Shown piece by piece: positions 32,481 through 41,379 of a stretch of 56,949 nt of DNA. The DNA lies in contig CALYPF010000003.1 of the NCBI GenBank assembly GCA_945271245.1, positions 1-56,949 on the forward strand. Reading direction: 5' to 3'. The DNA comes from an uncultured Enterobacteriaceae bacterium. GTDB taxonomy: Bacteria > Pseudomonadota > Gammaproteobacteria > Enterobacterales > Enterobacteriaceae. The notes beneath the pieces were generated by a model that ran no database searches, had not been told where the DNA came from, and saw nothing but the letters and a program-made list of their open reading frames with translations. Each line of letters begins with the position of its first letter. Position 1 is the first letter of the stretch. The translations under genes and the position numbers were made by a program.

Positions 32481-32490
32481 CGAGATACCT

Positions 32491-33852
32491 ATGTCTAAAC
32501 CAGAATTGCTTTCACCGGCGGGAACGCTGAAAAACATGCGTTACGCGTTTGCCTACGGTGCCGATGCGGTGTACGCAGGCCAGCCGCGCTATAGCCTGCG
32601 GGTGCGTAACAATGAGTTCAACCACGAAAACCTTGCGCTCGGCATCCAGGAAGCCCACGCTCAGGGCAAAAAATTCTACGTGGTTGTGAACATTGCCCCG
32701 CATAACGCCAAGCTAAAAACGTTTATTCGCGACCTGAAGCCGGTGGTGGATATGGCGCCGGATGCGTTAATCATGTCCGACCCTGGGTTAATCATGATGG
32801 TGCGCGAAGCCTTCCCGCAAATGGCTATCCATCTTTCCGTGCAGGCCAACGCAGTCAACTGGGCGACGGTAAAATTCTGGCAGCAGATGGGGCTTAGCCG
32901 CGTGATTCTGTCGCGCGAATTATCGCTGGAGGAAATTGCCGAGATCCGCGAGCAGGTGCCGGAAATGGAAATCGAAGTGTTTGTGCACGGCGCGCTGTGT
33001 ATGGCCTATTCCGGTCGCTGCCTGCTTTCTGGCTATATTAATAAACGCGACCCCAATCAGGGCACCTGTACTAACGCCTGCCGCTGGGAATATAACGTGC
33101 AGGAAGGCAAAGAGGATGAGGTGGGCAATATCGTCCACGTGCATGAGCCCATCCCGGTACAGAATGTGGAACCGACGCTCGGCGTCGGCGTACCGACGGA
33201 CAAAGTCTTTATGGTGGAAGAAGCCCAGCGCCCGGGAGAATATATGACGGCGTTTGAAGATGAACACGGCACTTACATCATGAACTCGAAAGATTTACGC
33301 GCGATCCAGCACGTGGAGCGCCTGACGCAGCTCGGCGTGCAGTCACTAAAAATCGAGGGCCGCACCAAATCTTTTTACTATTGCGCGCGCACCGCGCAGG
33401 TTTATCGTCAGGCCATCGACGATGCCGCCGCAGGCAAGCCTTTCGACCCGACGCTGCTCACCACGCTGGAGGCGCTGGCGCACCGCGGCTATACCGAAGG
33501 TTTCCTGCGCCGACATAATCACGAAAGTTACCAAAACTATGAGTATGGCTATTCCGTCTCTGACCGTCAGCAGTTTGTCGGTGAGTTCACCGGGGAGCGC
33601 CGGGGGGATCTCGCCGCCGTGGCGGTGAAAAATAAGTTCACGCTGGGCGATAGCCTGGAGATGATGACGCCGCAGGGTAACGTAGTATTTACGCTTGAAC
33701 GTATGGAGAACGGAAAAGGCCAGCCGATTGAGGTCGCTCCGGGCAATGGTCATACCGTATGGTTGCCGGTGCCGGAAGCGGTTGAACTGGATTTTGCGCT
33801 ACTGATGCGCAATCTTGCAGGTCAAACAACCCGTAATCCCCATGCAAAATAG
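32491..33852 (+). CDS. trhP: tRNA 5-hydroxyuridine synthase, U32 peptidase-like
   Basis: A 453-residue member of the U32 peptidase-like family (YegQ/TrhP), which hydroxylates tRNA wobble uridine to 5-hydroxyuridine using an Fe-S cluster and prephenate. Cysteines C170, C177, C193 and C197 form the expected cluster motif (C-x6-C-x15-C-x3-C). Length equals E. coli TrhP. ATG at 32491 follows AACGAGATACCT. The gene is intact. The small RNA CyaR follows in the same order as in E. coli. Confidence 0.95.
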   Translation: MSKPELLSPAGTLKNMRYAFAYGADAVYAGQPRYSLRVRNNEFNHENLALGIQEAHAQGKKFYVVVNIAPHNAKLKTFIRDLKPVVDMAPDALIMSDPGLIMMVREAFPQMAIHLSVQANAVNWATVKFWQQMGLSRVILSRELSLEEIAEIREQVPEMEIEVFVHGALCMAYSGRCLLSGYINKRDPNQGTCTNACRWEYNVQEGKEDEVGNIVHVHEPIPVQNVEPTLGVGVPTDKVFMVEEAQRPGEYMTAFEDEHGTYIMNSKDLRAIQHVERLTQLGVQSLKIEGRTKSFYYCARTAQVYRQAIDDAAAGKPFDPTLLTTLEALAHRGYTEGFLRRHNHESYQNYEYGYSVSDRQQFVGEFTGERRGDLAAVAVKNKFTLGDSLEMMTPQGNVVFTLERMENGKGQPIEVAPGNGHTVWLPVPEAVELDFALLMRNLAGQTTRNPHAK

Positions 33853-33885
33853 CGGATTTTTTTGATTTTCCAGGGCGGTCATTTT

Positions 33886-33928
33886 TTCGAAAACGATCAC
33901 AGACGCTCTCCCCCGCTGAGGTTATTAT
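33886..33928 (+). promoter_or_regulatory. CRP-dependent promoter of cyaR
   Basis: A CRP-like site TTCGA-N6-TCACA (33886-33901, centre 33893.5) has one perfect half (TCACA) and a weak other half. TATTAT (33923-33928) is a good -10. A start near 33935 would put the CRP site at -41.5, the class II position. E. coli cyaR is CRP-activated. Confidence 0.7.
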
Positions 33929-33934
33929 CGGCGG

Positions 33935-34010
33935 GTTAAAATGATAACGACATACCGTACCCGATATCACCTCTTAGCCTGTGTTATGCCCTTTCACAGG
34001 CTTATTTTTT
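33935..34010 (+). ncRNA. cyaR: CyaR small RNA
   Basis: The region ending ATCACCTCTTAGCCTGTGTT, followed by a stem closed by ACAGGC and a T tract (TTATTTTTT), matches the 3' half of CyaR, the Hfq-binding regulator of ompX, luxS and nadE. The E. coli form has ACCTCCTTAGCCTGTG; here one C of the target-binding run is missing (ACCTCTTA). It lies directly after trhP in the same direction, as in E. coli. The 5' end (about 33935) is set by the -10 and is approximate. Confidence 0.85.
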
Positions 34011-34441
34011 ACGGCTCCCTCTGCTGTATTTCTCATCCGCTCCGGCCTGCTTTGGATAGGCTCATCCCGATAATGCATTAACCGCCGGTAAGTCGATATA
34101 CACCGCCTCGCCCGCCGGGCGGATAACCCGCGATATGAATGTTCCGGATACGATATCGCAGCACCACAGTATTAACCTTATCCCCAAAAATCGCCGGTTA
34201 TGTGGCTCCGCCGACCAGGGGATATCTGGAAAATTAGCGTAAAACGAAAAACCCCCAGCAAAGCAGCGAGCTTGCGATAAACTCAAATCAACCGACCTGG
34301 CGCTCGCTCTATCGGGCGCGTTTAATGGCCGACAGAACCGAACGTCCCGCCCTTGTCTTGCAGGCATCTCTTGGCAACCGCGTTCAGGCGGCCTGTAATG
34401 GCTATGGGCTTATCCACCGGGCACTAATATGGAGGTTTTTA
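34011..34441 (+). other. Gap between cyaR and yegS
   Basis: No convincing gene. A minus-strand ORF at 34062-34367 has no family resemblance and no ribosome binding site. Only the region just before yegS, with GGAGG at 34431, is functional as far as can be seen. Confidence 0.4.
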
Positions 34442-35341
34442 ATGGACGTCCCTGCTTTCTCTTTCATTATTATTAACGGCAAAAGCGCTGCGAATGATGC
34501 ACTGCGAGGCGCGGTCGCGAAGCGACGCCAAATGGGAGACAGGATCGAGGTACGCGTAACCTGGGAATACGGCGATATCGCTCGCTATATCGATGAGGCA
34601 GTCACACAGGGCGCGCCTACGGTGATTGCCGGTGGCGGTGACGGCACTATTAACGAAGTGGCTACTGCGCTGGCGCAGCTGGACGCCTCTGTGCGCCCCA
34701 CTCTTGGCATTCTTCCGCTCGGCACTGCCAATGACTTCGCCACCAGCGCAGGCATCCCCGACGAGATGGAAAAAGCGCTTACGCTGGCACTGGAGGGCAA
34801 CCCCACGCCGGTTGATTTAGCGCAGGTCAATGATAAAGCGTGGTTTATTAATATGGCTACCGGAGGTTTCGGTACGCGGATTACCGCTGAAACGCCCGAG
34901 AAGTTAAAAGCGGCGCTGGGCGGGGTTTCCTATGTTATTCACGGCCTGCTGCGACCAGATACCCTGAAACCAGACCGCTGTGAGATACGCGGTGAAAATT
35001 TTCACTGGCAGGGAGATGCATTAGTTATCGGCATCGGCAACGGGCGCCAGGCGGGCGGTGGCCAGCAATTATGCCCGGATGCGCTTATCAATGATGGCAA
35101 ACTGCAGCTCCGTATTTTTACCGGAGAAGAATTGCTACCCGCGCTGTTCTCCGCGCTGACCCGCAGCGAAGACTCGCCGGGCGTTATTAGCGCAGAATCG
35201 GCATGGTATGAAATCTCGGCGCCGCATAACATTACATTTAATCTGGACGGCGAGCCGCTCACCGGGCGCCAGTTCCGCATCGAAGTGGAACCCGCAGCGC
35301 TGAATTGCCGCCTGCCGCCGGATTGTCCGCTGCTCAAATAG
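34442..35341 (+). CDS. yegS: Lipid kinase YegS
   Basis: A 299-residue lipid kinase of the diacylglycerol kinase catalytic family; E. coli YegS phosphorylates phosphatidylglycerol in vitro. The nucleotide-binding motif is [10 protein letters not shown] at about residues 62-71, and GTANDFA follows near 97. The C-terminal NLDGEPL motif is also intact. ATG at 34442 (MDVPAFSF) is set by GGAGG ten bases upstream and alignment with YegS; longer in-frame starts are not supported. Intact. Confidence 0.95.
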   Translation: MDVPAFSFIIINGKSAANDALRGAVAKRRQMGDRIEVRVTWEYGDIARYIDEAVTQGAPTVIAGGGDGTINEVATALAQLDASVRPTLGILPLGTANDFATSAGIPDEMEKALTLALEGNPTPVDLAQVNDKAWFINMATGGFGTRITAETPEKLKAALGGVSYVIHGLLRPDTLKPDRCEIRGENFHWQGDALVIGIGNGRQAGGGQQLCPDALINDGKLQLRIFTGEELLPALFSALTRSEDSPGVISAESAWYEISAPHNITFNLDGEPLTGRQFRIEVEPAALNCRLPPDCPLLK

Positions 35342-35552
35342 CCGTGCGTTTTATGCCGTTTCGCTGCCCTTAGCCGAAGCGGCAATGCGCAATTATCGTT
35401 CACTCAATGCTGATAACTAAGCGAAACTCTTGCCAGGCGACGGGCTAATTGAAAAGCTCGCCGCCGTAAGCAAATGAAGTACGGGCCGCGCTTTCTTCAT
35501 AAAGATAGCATCTGCTCGCCTGTTCGCTTCTCTGACACTTACAGCGACAGTC

Positions 35553-36605
35553 TTACGCGATGGTCACGCTCGCATTAAGGTATACGTCCTGAACTGCGTT
35601 AATCAGCCTGACGCCTTCGGGCATCGATTTTTTAAACGCCTTACGCCCCAGAATTAGCCCCATGCCGCCCGCGCGTTTATTGATAACGGCGGTGCGTACC
35701 GCATCGGCAAGGTCTGTTTCACCGCCGGATGCCCCACCCGAATTAATCAGCCCGGCGCGCCCCATATAGCAGCTCGCTAACTGGTATCGCACCAGATCAA
35801 TAGGGTTATCGGTAGTTAATTTTCCGTAAACGCGATCGTCGGTATAGCCAAAATGGAGCGCTTTATAGCCGCCGTTATTTTCTGCCATTTTTTGTTTAAC
35901 GATATCAGCGCCGATAGTCGCCGCCAGGTGATTAGCCTGCCCGGTGAGATCCGCACTGGCGTGATAATCCACGCCGTCTTTTTTAAACGCAGAATTACGC
36001 AAATATGCCCATAGCACGGTCACCATCCCCAGTTCGTGCGCGCGCTCAAACGCCGCTGAGATCTCTTCAATTTGACGCCGGGACTCCAGCGAGCCGAAAT
36101 AAATCGTCGCGCCGACGGCAACAGCGCCCATGTTGAACGCCTGCTCTACGCTGGCGTACAGCGTCTGATCGTATTGGGTTGGATAACTTAGCGTCTCATT
36201 ATGGTTAAGCTTGACCAGAAACGGGATGCGGTGCGCGTAGCGGCGTGCCACCGATGCCAGCACCCCATACGTTGACGCCACGCAATTACATCCCGCTTCC
36301 AGCGCCAGCTCCACGATATTTTTCGGATCGAAATAGAGAGGGTTTGCCGCAAAAGAAGCGCCCGCAGAATGCTCAACGCCCTGATCGACCGGCAAAATGG
36401 ACAAATACCCGGTGCCCGCCAATCGCCCGGTGTTGTATAGCGTCTGCATGTTGCGCAGCACCGCAGGCGATCGGTTATTATCCATCATGACGCGTGTCAC
36501 GTAATCTGCGCCGGGCAGATATAAATTATCCGCCGGAATGGTCATACAGCGGTGCTGTAATAGCGTATCGGCATCTTTACCAAGCAACTGCGCAATATCG
36601 GTCAT
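35553..36605 (-). CDS. fbaB: Class I fructose-bisphosphate aldolase
   Basis: A 350-residue DhnA-type class I aldolase that splits fructose 1,6-bisphosphate, used mainly in gluconeogenic growth. The Schiff-base lysine is K237 in GADIVKQKM. It aligns end to end with E. coli FbaB. Ribosome binding site CCGGAGGAAAAT precedes ATG. Upstream is GCTGAAAACATTCG (36712-36725 region), weakly like a Cra site; E. coli fbaB is Cra-controlled, but the match is poor. Confidence 0.95.
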   Translation of the reverse strand: MTDIAQLLGKDADTLLQHRCMTIPADNLYLPGADYVTRVMMDNNRSPAVLRNMQTLYNTGRLAGTGYLSILPVDQGVEHSAGASFAANPLYFDPKNIVELALEAGCNCVASTYGVLASVARRYAHRIPFLVKLNHNETLSYPTQYDQTLYASVEQAFNMGAVAVGATIYFGSLESRRQIEEISAAFERAHELGMVTVLWAYLRNSAFKKDGVDYHASADLTGQANHLAATIGADIVKQKMAENNGGYKALHFGYTDDRVYGKLTTDNPIDLVRYQLASCYMGRAGLINSGGASGGETDLADAVRTAVINKRAGGMGLILGRKAFKKSMPEGVRLINAVQDVYLNASVTIA

Positions 36606-36750
36606 ATTTTCCTCCGGTAAATTCCGTCATCGTGTCGGAATGAGTCACATCCGGTCCGTTTTGCCGGCAGATCAAGCGTGGATGCGATGACGCTAATTGT
36701 CCACTTTATCGAATGTTTTCAGCCTATTCCGCTGGCACGTTTCGGTGACG

Positions 36751-36768
36751 CTGCCGCTTATCCGGCAG
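36751..36768 (-). repeat. REP-like hairpin downstream of thiD
   Basis: CTGCCG / CGGCAG stem with loop CTTATC. Read on the minus strand it contains GCCGGATAAGCGGC, the core of enterobacterial REP sequences. It lies about 90 bases after the thiD stop and can protect the 3' end of thiMD mRNA. Confidence 0.55.
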
Positions 36769-36855
36769 CCTTCGGATAACGTACGGGAAGCCAATGCTTA
36801 AGCTGACATACAAATACCTTCGCGCGCTTTCTTTTACGTGCTTACATTGCAGAGG

Positions 36856-37674
36856 CTACCACCAGGCATGGAAATGGTGCACGGGGCCAGCGCCGTGCCC
36901 CACTTCAAGGGAATCGGCGGCGGACAGCGCCTCGGAAAGCCAGCGTTTAGCAGCAGGTACCGTCTCACGCCAGCCCGGATATCGGGGGCGGAGCGCCGCC
37001 AGCGCCGCGGACAGCGAGCAGCCGGTGCCGTGGGTGTTTTTGGTGGCAATGCGCGGCGCGGTAAAGCGCAGCGTTTCATTACCGATAAACAACCAGTCCG
37101 GGCTTTGCGCATCATCCAGATGGCCGCCTTTCATAAGCACCGCACCGCAGCCCAAAGCCAGTAGCGCTTTTCCCTGCTCACACATTTCTCGCTCGCTGCG
37201 CGCCAGCGGCGCCTCAAGCAGCGCAGCGGCCTCGGGCAGATTGGGCGTAATTAAGGAAACCTTCGGCAATAGCCGGCTGCGCAGCGTTGCCACGGCGCTG
37301 ACAGTGAGCAGCGGATCGCCGCTCTTCGCCAGCATTACGGTATCCAGTACCACATTTTCAACCTGATAGCGCGCAAGTCGCTCCGCGACTGCTTCAATGA
37401 TGTCCGTCTCTGCCAGCATGCCGATTTTGGTGGTATCAATCCGTACATCGCTAAATACCGAATCAAGCTGAGCGGCGACGAATTCTGGCGCAACCCGATA
37501 CACGGACTGGACGCCGCGCGTATTTTGCGCCACCAGCGCCGTTACCACCGAGCAGCCATAGGCGCCAAGAGCCGAAAACGCTTTCAGATCGGCCTGAATT
37601 CCGGCACCGCCGCTGGGGTCAGTGCCGGCTATCGTTAAAGCATTAATTCGCGGCATCCCCGCTTCGATTTTCAT
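36856..37674 (-). CDS. thiD: Hydroxymethylpyrimidine (phosphate) kinase
   Basis: A 272-residue ribokinase-like kinase that phosphorylates HMP and HMP-P in thiamine synthesis. Typical motifs are [16 protein letters not shown] near the N-terminus and the catalytic [15 protein letters not shown] near residue 210. ATG at 37674 is chosen because it overlaps the thiM stop (ATGA) and has AGGA eight bases upstream. An ATG at 37656 corresponds better to the E. coli N-terminus. Cotranscribed with thiM. Confidence 0.94.
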   Translation of the reverse strand: MKIEAGMPRINALTIAGTDPSGGAGIQADLKAFSALGAYGCSVVTALVAQNTRGVQSVYRVAPEFVAAQLDSVFSDVRIDTTKIGMLAETDIIEAVAERLARYQVENVVLDTVMLAKSGDPLLTVSAVATLRSRLLPKVSLITPNLPEAAALLEAPLARSEREMCEQGKALLALGCGAVLMKGGHLDDAQSPDWLFIGNETLRFTAPRIATKNTHGTGCSLSAALAALRPRYPGWRETVPAAKRWLSEALSAADSLEVGHGAGPVHHFHAWW

Positions 37675-38459
37675 ATCAAAGATTCCTGATTTAAATGCCA
37701 TAAAGCGTCAAGAAAAGCCGGGATAAAACTGCCTGGCCCCGCGCTTTTCGCCTCCGCATGCTCCCCTGCGCGCGCCATCCAGGCACAGGCCGCAGCGGCG
37801 TTGGTTAGCACGCTCCCGGGCAGGGCGCAGCAGGCTGCCATCACTGCAGAGAGCGCACAGCCGGTGCCTACTACCCGCGTCATTATCGGATGCCCGCCGT
37901 GGACGCTTATCGCGCGCTCACCATCGGTGAGATAGTCCGTCTCTCCGCTTACCGCGACCACGGTTCCCCAGGTTTTAGCCAGAGAACGGGCCGCCGGCAG
38001 CGCCTCGCAGACCTCAATCGTACTGTCCACGCCGCGCCCGCCGCCGCTCTCCCCGGCCAGCGCCATAATTTCAGAAGCATTCCCGCGGATTGCGGTCGGG
38101 CGTAGCGCCAATAATTCACGGGCAAATTCGGTACGCAGCGTCAGCCCACCGACCGCTACCGGGTCTAATAGCCACGGTTTATCGGCGCATCGGGCGCTAA
38201 GAACCGCTGCGCGCATCGCCCGCAGGCTCTCCTGCGTCAGGGTGCCAAGGTTAATCAGCAGCGCGTCAGCCCGAGCGCTAAATTGCGCGGCTTCTTCTTT
38301 ATCAATAACCATGGCCGGAGAAGCTCCCAGCGCCAGGAGGACGTTAGCGGTAAAGGTTTGCACTACATCGTTGGTCATACAATGCACCAGCGGCGAACCG
38401 GCGCGAAATTGCTGTAAGGCCTGGGCGGCCAAAGGGCCGGAAAGCGGCTCAGGTTGCAT
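37671..38459 (-). CDS. thiM: Hydroxyethylthiazole kinase
   Basis: A 262-residue kinase that phosphorylates the thiazole moiety in thiamine salvage. The conserved [20 protein letters not shown] (residues 25-44) and [12 protein letters not shown] and GTGCALSAV stretches are clear. First gene of the thiM-thiD operon behind a TPP riboswitch. Intact, length as in E. coli (262). Confidence 0.95.
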   Translation of the reverse strand: MQPEPLSGPLAAQALQQFRAGSPLVHCMTNDVVQTFTANVLLALGASPAMVIDKEEAAQFSARADALLINLGTLTQESLRAMRAAVLSARCADKPWLLDPVAVGGLTLRTEFARELLALRPTAIRGNASEIMALAGESGGGRGVDSTIEVCEALPAARSLAKTWGTVVAVSGETDYLTDGERAISVHGGHPIMTRVVGTGCALSAVMAACCALPGSVLTNAAAACAWMARAGEHAEAKSAGPGSFIPAFLDALWHLNQESLI

Positions 38460-38504
38460 AGACGGGCTCCTGGCCGGCGTGAAGAAGGGACGCTTGAAAC
38501 GTCT

Positions 38505-38583
38505 GACTTCCCTACGCTGGCATTATCCAGTTCAGGTAATACGGGTGTTTCTCAGCCCTGAAGCATCAGGGCACCCCGAGTCA
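38505..38583 (-). promoter_or_regulatory. TPP riboswitch (thi box) upstream of thiM
   Basis: On the minus strand the sequence reads GACTCGGGGTGCCCTGATGC, then CTGAGAAACACCCGTATTAC, then CTGAACTGGATAATGCCAGC, the hallmark segments of the TPP aptamer. The aptamer ends about 45 bases before the thiM ATG, which suits control of translation. High TPP should shut off thiMD. Confidence 0.96.
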
Positions 38584-38954
38584 AAACATCAATATCATGT
38601 GGTTAACTAAACATTAACCGGCAGCCAGAATAGTCCTGCCTGCGAATATTGTAAACCTGGACCTTGTCTTTCAAAGCAGCAGGCAGCCGCGGGCGTAAAT
38701 GTAAGCGCTCGATAACCTGGCGGATAAAGCCCGGCGGCTGCATAAAATTCCCCGGTAAAAATCCCATCGGCGATAGCCCAGCGTAATGCAGTGCTATCGC
38801 CGCGCCTGGAATAAACAAATGCGGAGCAGGAAACCCAATATGTCGCGCGGATAACAAAATATTTACCACACTCAGTGGACGTTAATTAACGTCTGGCGTT
38901 TCTTATCGCAGCAAGATATTTTACTATCTCAAAAAACCCTACCGTAAGAATGAA
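38584..38954. other. Gap between the thiM riboswitch and the IclR gene
   Basis: About 370 bases that must hold the thiM promoter (minus strand) and the promoter of the IclR-type gene (plus strand). An 88-codon minus-strand ORF at 38603-38869 ends next to the riboswitch and resembles nothing known to me, so it is not called. Confidence 0.4.
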
Positions 38955-39662
38955 ATGGCAACTATTCAATCCGTTGAGCGCGCTTTTACCCTACTTGAAG
39001 CACTGGCTGAAGCCGGCGGCGAAGCGCGGCTCGCCGAGCTGGCCGCGCGTACCGGGCTGGATAAAGGCACGATGCATGGCTTACTGAGCACCATGGCATC
39101 AATGGGATATATTACGCGCAATAACAAACACTACGCGCTCGGTCTCCGCCTGCGGGAGTTGACGCAGCCGCTAACGGATATTGATACCCGGCTGCGGGAA
39201 ACCTTTGCTCCCGCCCTGCGCGTACTGGCCGCTCACAGTAAAGAGACCTGCTATTTAGCCGTGCCGTGCGGCTCACGCGATTATCTGTATATCGACGCGC
39301 TGGAGTGCGAGCGTAACCTTAGAGTCGTCAACCCGCGTGGCCGGCGCGAGGGGCTGTTGACCTCCGCTATCGGCCACCTTTTTTTAGCCTTTGATTCTGA
39401 ATTGCTGCGCATCGTTCGGCGATACTGCCAGCTCCCCGCCGGGCTTGAACAAGAGCTGGAATGTATCGCGCATTTCGGTTTCGCTATCGATCTGGAACAG
39501 GCTGAACCGGGGATGAACTGCCTGGCGCTGCCGCTATGGCAGCATGGCCGTATCGTCGCGGCAATGGGTTTCGCCGGCCCGGCTCAGCGCCTGCCAAAGT
39601 CAGTGCTGCAGCGGATGGCAACAGAAGTGATGCACGATTTGTTTGATATTACCAAAAAATAA
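38955..39662 (+). CDS. IclR-family transcriptional regulator
   Basis: A 235-residue IclR-type regulator: N-terminal winged HTH (SVERAFTLLEALAEAGGEAR, then LAARTGLDKGTMHGLLSTM, residues about 6-50) and a C-terminal effector domain. It lies 79 bases upstream of, and in line with, the HbpS-like and MFS genes and probably controls them. Ligand unknown. Confidence 0.9.
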   Translation: MATIQSVERAFTLLEALAEAGGEARLAELAARTGLDKGTMHGLLSTMASMGYITRNNKHYALGLRLRELTQPLTDIDTRLRETFAPALRVLAAHSKETCYLAVPCGSRDYLYIDALECERNLRVVNPRGRREGLLTSAIGHLFLAFDSELLRIVRRYCQLPAGLEQELECIAHFGFAIDLEQAEPGMNCLALPLWQHGRIVAAMGFAGPAQRLPKSVLQRMATEVMHDLFDITKK

Positions 39663-39741
39663 TCGATATTTTTCGTCAGGTATTTTACCTGCTGCGCAAA
39701 GACAGAATAATGCGGACCTCATTGTTTGATGGAGCCCGTAA

Positions 39742-40146
39742 ATGCCTTCTATTCTCTGTGAATCTTTGGTGCAGCGCATCACTGACTGTACCCGGCGCCA
39801 GGCAAGCGCGCAAAATTCCGCCGTCTGCATAAGTGTGGTGGACGCCGCCGGATTGCTAAAAGGTTTTTTACGTATGGATAATGCCGTTCCCGGCGCTATC
39901 GACGTAGCAATCAAAAAAGCCCGTACCGCCGCACTATTTCAAACCGACAGCCAGCAACTCGGCGAACAGGCGCGGCCCAACGGCGCAGCCTATACCCTTG
40001 AGTCAACCAACGGCGGATTAATCAGCTTCGGTGGCGGTGTGGTACTGCGTGATGAAAATGGAACCACCATCGGCGCCGTCGGCGTTGCGGGAGCGACGAT
40101 AGAAGCCGACCAGGCGCTGGCCATTTATGCAGCGAGGCGTATATGA
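39742..40146 (+). CDS. HbpS/GlcG-like protein (DUF336)
   Basis: A 134-residue protein of the HbpS/GlcG (DUF336) family, with the pattern ASAQNSAVCISVVDAAG, then FLRMDNA, then KKARTAALF and a glycine-rich GVVLRDENGTTIGAVGVAG. Relatives bind haem or cobalamin or accompany small-molecule catabolism; the role here is open. The ATG of the MFS gene overlaps its stop (ATGA), so the two are one operon. Confidence 0.85.
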   Translation: MPSILCESLVQRITDCTRRQASAQNSAVCISVVDAAGLLKGFLRMDNAVPGAIDVAIKKARTAALFQTDSQQLGEQARPNGAAYTLESTNGGLISFGGGVVLRDENGTTIGAVGVAGATIEADQALAIYAARRI

Positions 40147-41327
40147 GTATTCAGCAAAAAACACATCCTGGCGTATATGCGCTGGCCATCGCCGCCTTTG
40201 CCATCGGCATCGCCGAATTTGTGGTGGTCGGCATCTTGCCTTCTCTTGCAACAGCGTTTCAGATCTCGCTTTCTCGCGCCGGAGGGCTAGTCGGGTTTTA
40301 TGCGCTGGCGCTGGCTGTCGGCACCCCGGTACTGGTGCTTTGCCTGGCACGCATACCGCGCAAGGCTCTGCTATTAGGCCTTATTGCCGTCTTCCTTGCG
40401 GGCAATCTGGTCTCCGCACTGGCGGGCAGCTACGCGGTGTTACTTACTGGCCGAATGATTACCACCGTCGCTCACGGAAGTTTCTTTGCGATTGGCGCTA
40501 CCGTGGCTGCCCATCTGGCACCAAAAGGGCAGGCTGGCAAAGCTATTGCGTTAATGTTTGCCGGCCTGACGCTGGCGATGGTGATCGGCGTGCCGTTAGG
40601 TAGTTTTATCGGTAACGCCGCAAACTGGCGCCTGCCTTTTTTCGCCGTCGCAGCGCTGGCCGCGCTGGCATGGCTGGCAACGCTGCGCCTGGTGCCCGCA
40701 ATTGAGGTTCACGCTGATGGCACGCTGGCGGAACAACTGGCGGCGCTGCGCCAGCCCGCAATTTTGACCATGATGACAGTCACCGTTCTGGGCTTTGGCG
40801 CCAGTTTTGCGGCATTTACTTTCGTGACGCCGATACTGACAGCAATCACCGGGTTTTCAACTAACAGTGCCAGCGTGCTATTGGTGGTGTTCGGGCTGGC
40901 CACGCTCATCGGTAACCTGGCAGGCGGCCGCTGGGCCGTAACCCTCGGCTGGCGCAGCGCCCTGAGACGCATGATTTTATGCCTGCTCCTCGCTTTTATT
41001 ATTCTAACCGTCGCCATGTCGCATAAAGTCGCCATGGTGCCCATGCTGTTTATTTGGGGAGCGCTGGCGTTTGGTATGTCACCGGCTTTTCAGGCGGGAA
41101 TGCTGGAGACGGCGGAACGCTATGCACCGCGCGCCGTGGGGTTTGCATCTGCATTGAACATTGCTGGATTTAATCTGGGCATTACGTTAGGCCAAAATGC
41201 GGGGAGTGTTCTGGTATCGCACGAGCTTCTTGCGTTTACACCGCTTGCCAGCGCCGTTCTATCCGCGCTGGCGCTGCTGCCGCTTTCCCGGCTCAGGAGT
41301 AATACGCCGCCAACACACAATACCTGA
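40143..41327 (+). CDS. MFS transporter, DHA1-type exporter
   Basis: A 394-residue, 12-helix major facilitator of the DHA1 (AraJ/YdhP-like) group. N-terminal AIGIAEFVVVGILPSLA and the motif-C-like GMITTVAHGSFFAIGA region of helix 4 are typical of this group. It presumably exports a small compound linked to the HbpS/GlcG-like protein. Substrate unknown. It ends before a shared terminator with convergent cptA. Confidence 0.88.
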   Translation: MSIQQKTHPGVYALAIAAFAIGIAEFVVVGILPSLATAFQISLSRAGGLVGFYALALAVGTPVLVLCLARIPRKALLLGLIAVFLAGNLVSALAGSYAVLLTGRMITTVAHGSFFAIGATVAAHLAPKGQAGKAIALMFAGLTLAMVIGVPLGSFIGNAANWRLPFFAVAALAALAWLATLRLVPAIEVHADGTLAEQLAALRQPAILTMMTVTVLGFGASFAAFTFVTPILTAITGFSTNSASVLLVVFGLATLIGNLAGGRWAVTLGWRSALRRMILCLLLAFIILTVAMSHKVAMVPMLFIWGALAFGMSPAFQAGMLETAERYAPRAVGFASALNIAGFNLGITLGQNAGSVLVSHELLAFTPLASAVLSALALLPLSRLRSNTPPTHNT

Positions 41328-41337
41328 AGTTAAATCA

Positions 41338-41379
41338 ACGCCGACGAGGGCTTTATTCTTGCCACCGTCGGCGCTTTTT
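41338..41379. terminator. Bidirectional terminator between MFS gene and cptA
   Basis: CGCCGACG (41339-41346) / CGTCGGCG (41366-41373) with a 19-base loop, followed by TTTTT on the plus strand. It separates two convergent genes. Confidence 0.75.

Noticed and set aside
34062-34367. Minus-strand 101-codon ORF between cyaR and yegS
   Set aside because: No ribosome binding site, no resemblance to a known protein, composition of a chance ORF.
36706-36730. Cra site upstream of fbaB
   Set aside because: TGAAAACATTCG lacks the conserved C of the Cra consensus; mentioned only as weak.
38603-38869. Minus-strand 88-codon ORF upstream of the thiM riboswitch
   Set aside because: It lies where the thiM promoter must be and has no recognisable domain; kept only as a note in the gap.
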